From positions 1-11,888 of the forward strand of contig CAMEWZ010000037.1 of the NCBI GenBank assembly GCA_945946745.1: 11,888 bases of DNA, read 5' to 3'. The stretch comes from an uncultured Clostridia bacterium. Its GTDB lineage: Bacteria; Bacillota; Clostridia; Oscillospirales; Oscillospiraceae. The translations under genes and the position numbers were made by a program. Below are positions 7,201-11,888 of this stretch, piece after piece (positions within the stretch are counted from its first letter, which is position 1; each line of letters opens with the position of its first letter). The notes beneath the pieces were generated by a model that saw nothing but the letters and a program-made list of their open reading frames with translations, searched no databases and was not told where the DNA came from.

Positions 7201-7305
7201 AGTGGAGAGTTGACAGTTGACAGTTATGGTATCGCCTTCGGCGATGATTTTCATTCGTCCGCGAAGCGGACACCGAAACTTTCCATTTTTCACTTTCCAC
7301 TGCCA
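7196..7305 (-). repeat. Heptad-arm inverted repeat, copy C (dnaA/oriC)
   Basis: The left arm at 7196-7223 reads GAAAAAG, TGGAGAG, TTGACAG, TTGACAG. The right arm at 7278-7305 reads ACTTTCC, ATTTTTC, ACTTTCC, ACTGCCA and directly abuts the dnaA stop codon. The 54-bp core opens with TTATGGTATC and has hairpins ATCGCC TTC GGCGAT (7231-7245) and GTCCGC GAA GCGGAC (7257-7271). The outer arms have diverged from copies A and B but keep the 7-bp period. The left arm overlaps a DnaA box. Confidence 0.78.
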
Positions 7306-8619
7306 TTACAGGCAGGAGTTGATATTCGCCGTAATGTCCCGGATGTTGTTTTGCATGTTGGTATCCCCGTTTTTCAGAGCCACCTCCACCTTGCGGATGG
7401 CGTAGAGCACCGTGGAATGATCCCGGGCAAATTCCTTGCCAATGTCCGGCAGGCTCAGGTTGGTCAGCTTCCGAATGAGATACATAGCCACCTGGCGGGC
7501 TTCTGCGGTGCCCTTGTTTTTCTGGGTGCCCCGGAGAACGGATTCGTCCACGTTGTAGAACTTGCTCACCTGGGTGATAATCAGCGCCGGGGTGGGCAGG
7601 GCGTTGCCCTCGGACTTGAACATGTCGTCAATGGCCCGGGAGATGTTGGGCAGATCCAGAGGCATGTTGTTCAGGTCCCGATAGGCCAAAATCTTTTTCA
7701 CCGTGCCTTCGATCTGCCGGACGTTGTTGGTGATGTTGATGGCGATGTAGTTGCACACCTCGTCGTCCAGGTTCAGCCCCAGCTGCTTGGCCTTGTTTTT
7801 GATGATGGCCATTCTGGTCTCGTAATCCGGGGGATTGATGTCCGCGATCAGACCCCACAGGAACCGGCTGCGCAGCCGCTCCTCCAGGGTGAGCATATCG
7901 TCGGGCTTCCGGTCGGAGGTCAGGACGATCTGCTTGTGCTCCTCGTAGAGCTTATTGAAGGTATGGAAAAATTCCTCCTGGGTGGATTCCTTACCGGCGA
8001 TGAACTGGATATCATCCACCAGGAACAGATCCGCCTCCCGGTATTTGGAGCGGAATTCGATGTTTTTGCCGTTTTTGATGGCGTCGATCAATTCATTGGT
8101 GAACTGGTCGCCCTTGATATAGACGATGTTGGCGTTGGGATTTTCCTTGCGGATGCCGTTGGCGATGGCATACAGCAGATGGGTTTTGCCCACGCCGGGA
8201 GGCCCGTAGAGAAACAGGGGATTATACACCTGGCCGGGGGTTTTGGAAACCGCGATGGCGGCGGAATGGGCGAACCGGTTGCTGGGGCCAACCACGAAAT
8301 TGTCGAAGGTGAACTGGGGGTTAAAATCCATGGCGGCGGGAGCGGCACCCTTGCTTTTTCGGGCGTTCAGCTCCTCGTCCCCGAATACCAGCAGCTTGGC
8401 GTCGGAATTGAAAATCTCCTTCAGCGCGTCCTGAATATAGTCGGTACAGCGGCGGCGGATGATCTCCCGGCGGAAATCCGAGGGAGAATAGAGAATCAGA
8501 TTGTTTTCGTTCAGCTCCACGACCTCGGCGTCATCGAACCAGGCCGATACGGTGACAGCGCCCAGGCGCTCTTCCATATGGCTTAAAACCTTTGCCCAAA
8601 CATAGGCGGATGAATACAT
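7306..8619 (-). CDS. dnaA: Chromosomal replication initiator protein DnaA
   Basis: AAA+ initiator that binds DnaA boxes and opens the origin; 437 residues. Domain I covers roughly residues 1-80 and a short linker follows. The AAA+ core has Walker A GPPGVGKT (139-146), Walker B LFLVDDIQ (198-205), sensor 1 VLTSDRKPDD (232-241) and RLRSRFLWGL (248-257). Domain IV (about 345-437) is a helix-turn-helix with the signature FARDHSTV. The signature is one residue shorter than the usual FGGRDHTTV, and Ser402 replaces the first threonine, while Asp400 and His401 are kept. The start is ATG at 8619, with AAAGGAG at 7-nt spacing; the in-frame extension to 8874 runs through the promoter and is rejected. 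Confidence 0.97.
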   Translation of the reverse strand: MYSSAYVWAKVLSHMEERLGAVTVSAWFDDAEVVELNENNLILYSPSDFRREIIRRRCTDYIQDALKEIFNSDAKLLVFGDEELNARKSKGAAPAAMDFNPQFTFDNFVVGPSNRFAHSAAIAVSKTPGQVYNPLFLYGPPGVGKTHLLYAIANGIRKENPNANIVYIKGDQFTNELIDAIKNGKNIEFRSKYREADLFLVDDIQFIAGKESTQEEFFHTFNKLYEEHKQIVLTSDRKPDDMLTLEERLRSRFLWGLIADINPPDYETRMAIIKNKAKQLGLNLDDEVCNYIAINITNNVRQIEGTVKKILAYRDLNNMPLDLPNISRAIDDMFKSEGNALPTPALIITQVSKFYNVDESVLRGTQKNKGTAEARQVAMYLIRKLTNLSLPDIGKEFARDHSTVLYAIRKVEVALKNGDTNMQNNIRDITANINSCL

Positions 8620-8786
8620 GATGCGGCTCCTTTCCGTCTCTTTCTGGAAGCCCAAAGAAATCACAGGCGGCTTCTGCTTTCGCATAAGGCAGCGCCGCAT
8701 AATGGGGCAAGGAGATTCGGCGAGAGATTTTGACACAAGCGGATCCGCCGAAGTCCGATGGCACCATTGTGCGGTATTGCCAGAAT

Positions 8787-8844
8787 TATTCACCCTAAAT
8801 TTTATCACATTTATCCACAAAACACAAGGAGATTTTGTGGAAAA
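8787..8844. other. oriC: Upstream DnaA-box group (second part of oriC)
   Basis: A consensus box TTATCCACA lies at 8811-8819 on the plus strand. A TTTTCCACA box lies at 8836-8844 on the minus strand, and a one-mismatch TTATTCACC at 8787-8795 on the plus strand. Boxes both upstream of dnaA and between dnaA and dnaN form the bipartite origin known from Bacillus. Confidence 0.75.
8799..8827 (-). promoter_or_regulatory. dnaA promoter with DnaA box in the spacer
   Basis: On the minus strand: -35 TTGTGT (8827-8822), a 17-nt spacer, and -10 TAAAAT (8804-8799) preceded by TGA, giving an extended -10. The consensus DnaA box at 8811-8819 sits inside the spacer, so bound DnaA should block RNA polymerase. 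This implies autorepression and a 5' leader of about 170 nt. Confidence 0.65.
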
Positions 8845-8861
8845 GCCAAGAAAATCCTGCC

Positions 8862-8880
8862 GAAAAAATCCCATTTTTTC
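8862..8880. repeat. AT-rich inverted repeat upstream of the dnaA promoter
   Basis: Perfect 8-bp inverted repeat GAAAAAAT and ATTTTTTC around CCC, next to the upstream DnaA-box group. It could be a flexible or easily melted site or a weak terminator. The rest of 8881-9030 contains no gene or clear motif that I can support. Confidence 0.4.
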
Positions 8881-9030
8881 TGGTTAGAACTGTTCAGCTT
8901 TTCCCGGCATTCTTTCCGAAGGCAGCGGCTTGCCGGAACGGGGGACATCTTCATGGACAACCATGCGCCTTGGGTGGACAGATATACAATTCCCGGCGGC
9001 GGCAGTTTAAATTTTCGTCAAAAAAACGGA

Positions 9031-9059
9031 TTGACCCTGTAGAAAACCTATGTTAAAAT
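9031..9059 (+). promoter_or_regulatory. Promoter of the YitT-family gene and guaB
   Basis: -35 TTGACC (9031-9036), a 17-nt spacer, and -10 TAAAAT (9054-9059) preceded by TGT, an extended -10. This is the best plus-strand sigma-A-type promoter in the window and predicts a start near 9066, about 79 nt before the first gene. No promoter was seen just upstream of guaB, so it may drive both genes. Confidence 0.65.
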
Positions 9060-9144
9060 TGGTGATTAATAAGCAAAACATCTCTGTCGCCTTGGGCAAT
9101 GGCAGCGCCATGCGGCAGGGAAGAAGGGTTACGGGAGCGATACC

Positions 9145-10065
9145 ATGCCGACTATGAAGAAATTCTGGACGTATTTGGTGATTGCCTTTGTGGCCATGGT
9201 GGCCGCAGTGAACTATGAGCTGTTTATTTTTCCCAACCAGTTTGCCCCGGCGGGCTTGAACGGCATCTGCACCATGGTGCAGTACATCACCGGCATCAGC
9301 GTGGGATATTTAAGCTTGATCGTCAACGTCCCCCTGGCCCTGTGGTGCTATCTGGAGGTCAGCAAGCCGGTGGCTCTGCGGAGTATGGTATATGTCATTA
9401 CCTTTTCTCTGGGGCTGCTGATTTTGGATCGGGTGGATTTTTCCACCGTTGCCTATGCCACGGATAACGGCACCAGCAAAATTCTGGGCCCCCTGGTGGC
9501 CGGTATTATTCAGGGCTATGTCTATTCCATTCTGGTCAAGGCCAGCGCCTATACCGGCGGCACGGATTTTATCTCCGCGATATTACATAAGCGCAGCCCG
9601 GAGAAGTCCTTTTTCAGCATGAGCTTCGCCATCAATTCCCTCATTGCCGTGTGCAGCTTCTTTGTTTACGGCTATCAGATGGAGCCGGTGATTCTGTGCA
9701 TTCTCTACTGCTTCATGTCCACCACCGTGGGGGACAAGCTGATGAAGTCCGGCCGGGAGGCCATCTGCTTTGAGATCATCACCGACTATCCCCAGGAGAT
9801 TTCCGACGAAATCATCGAAAAGCTGCACCACACCACCACCCTCATTCCCGCCAAGGGCATGTATTCCGGCCACGAGACCAATCTGCTGATCTGCGTGGTG
9901 AACAAGAACCAGGCCACCACCGTGTCGGCGATCTGCAAGGGGTATCCCAACACCTTCGCCATCGTGGATCCGGTTCGGGAGGTCATGGGCAATTTCAAGC
10001 ACATGAGCACCAGCGGCAAGGAAGTCAAGGAAGTCCTGGACGCGGGAGATGGAAAAACCTTATAA
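9145..10065 (+). CDS. YitT-family membrane protein with DUF2179 domain
   Basis: Integral membrane protein of 306 residues. About six hydrophobic segments are seen near residues 8-28, 53-72, 77-95, 112-132, 155-174 and 180-195. The family motifs FPNQFAPAGLNGI (29-41) and TGGTD (137-141) are present. The C-terminal part, about 204-285, is soluble and matches the DUF2179 domain (ICFEIITDYP, then GMYSGHETNLLICVV). Transport function is often proposed for the family but the substrate is unknown. The start is ATG at 9145 with GGGAG at 7-nt spacing; a second ATG three codons later is possible. It precedes guaB by 36 nt on the same strand, and a one-unit remnant of the heptad repeat follows its stop codon. 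Confidence 0.88.
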   Translation: MPTMKKFWTYLVIAFVAMVAAVNYELFIFPNQFAPAGLNGICTMVQYITGISVGYLSLIVNVPLALWCYLEVSKPVALRSMVYVITFSLGLLILDRVDFSTVAYATDNGTSKILGPLVAGIIQGYVYSILVKASAYTGGTDFISAILHKRSPEKSFFSMSFAINSLIAVCSFFVYGYQMEPVILCILYCFMSTTVGDKLMKSGREAICFEIITDYPQEISDEIIEKLHHTTTLIPAKGMYSGHETNLLICVVNKNQATTVSAICKGYPNTFAIVDPVREVMGNFKHMSTSGKEVKEVLDAGDGKTL

Positions 10066-10066
10066 T

Positions 10067-10081
10067 CAATTGTCAATTATT
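10067..10081. repeat. Remnant end of the heptad-arm repeat
   Basis: The bases CAATTGTCAATTATT, one nucleotide after the YitT gene's stop codon, match the outer right end of copy A (2330-2344). Only one full unit (ATTGTCA) and its flank remain. It could be a decayed copy; the short length leaves some room for chance. Confidence 0.45.
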
Positions 10082-10101
10082 TATATTTAGGAGGAAAACC
10101 C

Positions 10102-11607
10102 ATGGCTTACTACTACCCGGAACCCAGCCACACCTTCAGTGAGTATCTGCTCATTCCCGGCTATACCTCTGAGGAGTGCATTCCCGACCGTGTCAGCCTG
10201 AGAACACCCCTGGTGAAATACCGCAAGGGTGTGGAAGAACCGGCGATTTCTCTGAATGTGCCCTTGACTTCCGCGGTGATGCAGTCCGTGTCCAACGACA
10301 CCCTGGCCATTGCCCTGGCCAAGGAGGGCGGCATCAGCTTTATTTTTGGTTCCCAGACCATCGAGAACCAGGCCGCTATGGTGGCCCGGGTCAAGGGTTA
10401 TAAGGCGGGCTTTGTGACCTCCGCTTCCAATCTGACGCCCGACGCCACGCTGGCAGACGTGCTGGCGCTGAAGGCCCGCAACGGCTTCTCCACCGTGGCC
10501 ATCACCGAGGACGGCAGCGCCAACGGCAAGCTCTTGGGCATCGTCACCAGCCGGGATTACCGGGTGTCCCGGATGGATCCTTCCGACAAGGTCGCCGACT
10601 TCATGACCCCCCGGGCCAAGCTCATCACTGCCCCCAAGGAGACCACGCTGAAGGAGGCCAACGATATCATCTGGGCGCATAAGCTGAACAGCCTGCCCAT
10701 TGTGGATGATAACGATAATTTGCTGTATTTCGTGTTCCGTAAGGACTATTCCTCCCACAAGGAAAATCCCCTGGAGCTGCTGGACGATAAGAAGCGCTAC
10801 CTGGTAGGCGCGGGTATCAACACCCGGGACTACGCCACCCGGATCCCCGCTCTGCTGGAGGCCGGTGCGGATGTGCTGGTTATCGACTCCTCCGAGGGCT
10901 ACACCTGCTGGCAGAAGAACACCATCCAGTGGGTGCGGGAGCACTACGGCGACACAGTGAAGATCGGCGCCGGCAACGTGGTGGACAAGGACGGCTTCCG
11001 GTTCCTGGCGGAGGCCGGCGCGGACTTTGTCAAAGTCGGCATCGGCGGCGGCTCCATCTGCATCACCCGGGAGACCAAGGGCATCGGCCGTGGCCAGGCC
11101 ACCGCGCTGATCGAAGTGGCTGCCGCCCGGGATGAATATTTCAAGGAGACCGGCATCTATGTGCCCATCTGCTCTGACGGCGGCATTGTCCACGATTACC
11201 ACATGACCCTGGCTCTGGCCATGGGCGCGGATTTCTTGATGCTGGGCCGGTACTTTGCCCGGTTCGACGAGTCCCCCACCAACAAGGTGATGGTAAACGG
11301 CGCCTACATGAAGGAGTACTGGGGCGAAGGCTCCAACCGTGCCCGGAACTGGCAGCGCTACGATCTGGGCGGCTCCGCCAAGCTGAGCTTTGAAGAAGGC
11401 GTGGATTCCTACGTCACCTACGCAGGCCCCCTGCATGACAACGTGGAGGCCTCCTTGTACAAGGTTCGCTCCACCATGTGCAACGTGGGCGTGACCACCA
11501 TCCCCGACCTCCAGCGGGACGCCAAGCTGACGCTGGTATCCTCCGTCTCCATCGTGGAAGGCGGCGCCCACGACGTAACCCTCCGCTCCGCCTCCAACGT
11601 AAAATAG
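10102..11607 (+). CDS. guaB: IMP dehydrogenase, divergent (Tritrichomonas-like) class
   Basis: Oxidises IMP to XMP with NAD+, the committed step to guanine nucleotides; 501 residues. A TIM-barrel core is interrupted by two CBS domains at about residues 105-220. The catalytic loop is GIGGGSICITR with Cys320, Asp262 lies in IDSS, Lys311 precedes the loop, Arg383 is in LGRYF, and the flap has NWQRYDLGG with Arg419-Tyr420. Canonical bacterial GuaB has GIGPGSICTTR. From memory these residues correspond to Arg241, Asp261, Lys310, Cys319, Arg382 and Arg418-Tyr419 of the T. foetus enzyme, always offset by one, with long stretches alike. AGGAGG lies 7 nt before the ATG. All catalytic residues are present, so it should be active. 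Confidence 0.95.
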   Translation: MAYYYPEPSHTFSEYLLIPGYTSEECIPDRVSLRTPLVKYRKGVEEPAISLNVPLTSAVMQSVSNDTLAIALAKEGGISFIFGSQTIENQAAMVARVKGYKAGFVTSASNLTPDATLADVLALKARNGFSTVAITEDGSANGKLLGIVTSRDYRVSRMDPSDKVADFMTPRAKLITAPKETTLKEANDIIWAHKLNSLPIVDDNDNLLYFVFRKDYSSHKENPLELLDDKKRYLVGAGINTRDYATRIPALLEAGADVLVIDSSEGYTCWQKNTIQWVREHYGDTVKIGAGNVVDKDGFRFLAEAGADFVKVGIGGGSICITRETKGIGRGQATALIEVAAARDEYFKETGIYVPICSDGGIVHDYHMTLALAMGADFLMLGRYFARFDESPTNKVMVNGAYMKEYWGEGSNRARNWQRYDLGGSAKLSFEEGVDSYVTYAGPLHDNVEASLYKVRSTMCNVGVTTIPDLQRDAKLTLVSSVSIVEGGAHDVTLRSASNVK

Positions 11608-11621
11608 GCCGCAGGGCGGCC
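11607..11621 (+). terminator. Weak candidate hairpin at the guaB end
   Basis: GGCCGC AGG GCGGCC forms a 6-bp stem overlapping the last base of the guaB stop codon. There is no following T-tract, so this is at best a poor intrinsic terminator. The stretch 11622-11714 shows no gene or clear motif. Confidence 0.2.
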
Positions 11622-11720
11622 AGCCAATGCGTGCCCGGGCTGGGCGATCATCGTTACACCATTGGGTACCGCTCGGTATCGTGACTGCGGTAATTTGTAG
11701 TTTCACGCACCAGTCCAAAG

Positions 11721-11888
11721 CCTTCTCCTTGAGGAGAAGGTGGCCCGGCGAAAGCCGGGTCGGATGAGGTGTAGCCGTGATAGCGGCGTTACCAGGTTAC
11801 GAATTCGCTGAAAACTGTCCATCCTTGCAACGCTCTACTGCACACCTCATCAGTCAAAAATCAAAGATTTTTGACAGCTTCTCCTCAA
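11721..11888. repeat. Long inverted-repeat element, cut by the right edge
   Basis: Nested palindromes: CCTTCTCC TTGA GGAGAAGG (11721-11740), CCCGGC GAAA GCCGGG with a GNRA-type loop (11744-11759), and 10-bp arms GTCAAAAATC and GATTTTTGAC (11853-11875). The two ends also pair with each other: ATGAGGTG (11765-11772) with CACCTCAT (11843-11850), and TTGAGGAGAAG (11729-11739) with CTTCTCCTCAA (11878-11888). This looks like a non-coding palindromic intergenic element similar to a MITE. Its right end lies outside the window and no transposase is visible. Confidence 0.7.

Noticed and set aside
7012..8586. Plus-strand open frame of 524 codons antisense to dnaA
   Set aside because: It covers the dnaA coding region and oriC on the opposite strand, has a low-complexity composition rich in His, Val and Gly, and no recognisable domain. 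GC-rich codons of the real gene remove stops from the antisense frame.
8620..8874. N-terminal extension of DnaA by 85 residues
   Set aside because: The extension would translate the promoter and a DnaA box. The ATG at 8619 has AAAGGAG at ideal spacing and begins with a normal DnaA domain I.
8953..9042. Small plus-strand open frame upstream of the YitT gene (MDNHAPWVDRY...)
   Set aside because: No Shine-Dalgarno sequence, and it overlaps the -35 element of the predicted promoter; probably chance.
10087..11718. Minus-strand open frame of 543 codons antisense to guaB
   Set aside because: The plus strand encodes a complete IMP dehydrogenase with all catalytic motifs and a strong ribosome site. 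The antisense product is repetitive and matches no family.
11774..11825. Possible tRNA, from GGTTACGAATTC resembling a T-loop
   Set aside because: No acceptor stem, anticodon arm or D arm can be fitted around it, and it lies inside the palindromic element.

Overview
The window is the chromosomal replication origin region of a moderately GC-rich Clostridia member, most likely a gut Oscillospiraceae/Ruminococcaceae-type bacterium. That placement is an inference from the gene order dnaA-dnaN-yaaA-recF-gyrB-gyrA, the Firmicutes-style bipartite origin, the high-GC codons and the AT-rich intergenic repeats. No 16S gene or other direct taxonomic marker is present.

Left part (1-8619, all on the minus strand): reading away from the origin, dnaA, the oriC DnaA-box cluster, dnaN, an S4-domain gene (yaaA), recF, gyrB and gyrA, the last cut by the left edge. 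yaaA and recF overlap by 4 nt. Three of the gaps (dnaA/dnaN, recF/gyrB, gyrB/gyrA) hold a copy of one structured repeat of about 110 bp. It has two 28-bp inverted arms, each made of four 7-bp units, around two small hairpins, and every copy begins 0-4 nt after the upstream gene's stop codon.

Middle (8620-9144): the divergent region between dnaA and the plus-strand genes. It holds a good dnaA promoter with a consensus DnaA box in its spacer, further DnaA-like boxes, and a good plus-strand promoter at 9031-9059. With the 7045-7200 cluster downstream of dnaA it makes a two-part origin. Genes point away from it on both sides, as expected for co-orientation of replication and transcription.

Right part (9145-11888, plus strand): a YitT-family membrane protein, then a guaB homologue (IMP dehydrogenase) 36 nt downstream, probably co-transcribed. 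The guaB product is not of the usual bacterial type. From memory it is nearly collinear with the Tritrichomonas foetus enzyme, with all its known active-site residues at a constant +1 offset. The usual rpmH-rnpA block next to dnaA is absent. The window ends inside a second, longer inverted-repeat element.

The genes cover initiation (DnaA), the sliding clamp (DnaN), gap repair (RecF), supercoiling (GyrAB) and guanine nucleotide supply (GuaB). No defence, mobile or biosynthetic system was seen. The points most worth following are the heptad-arm repeats, the divergent IMP dehydrogenase, the shortened DnaA signature loop beside TTTTCCACA-type boxes, and the natural substitutions at quinolone-pocket positions of both gyrase subunits.
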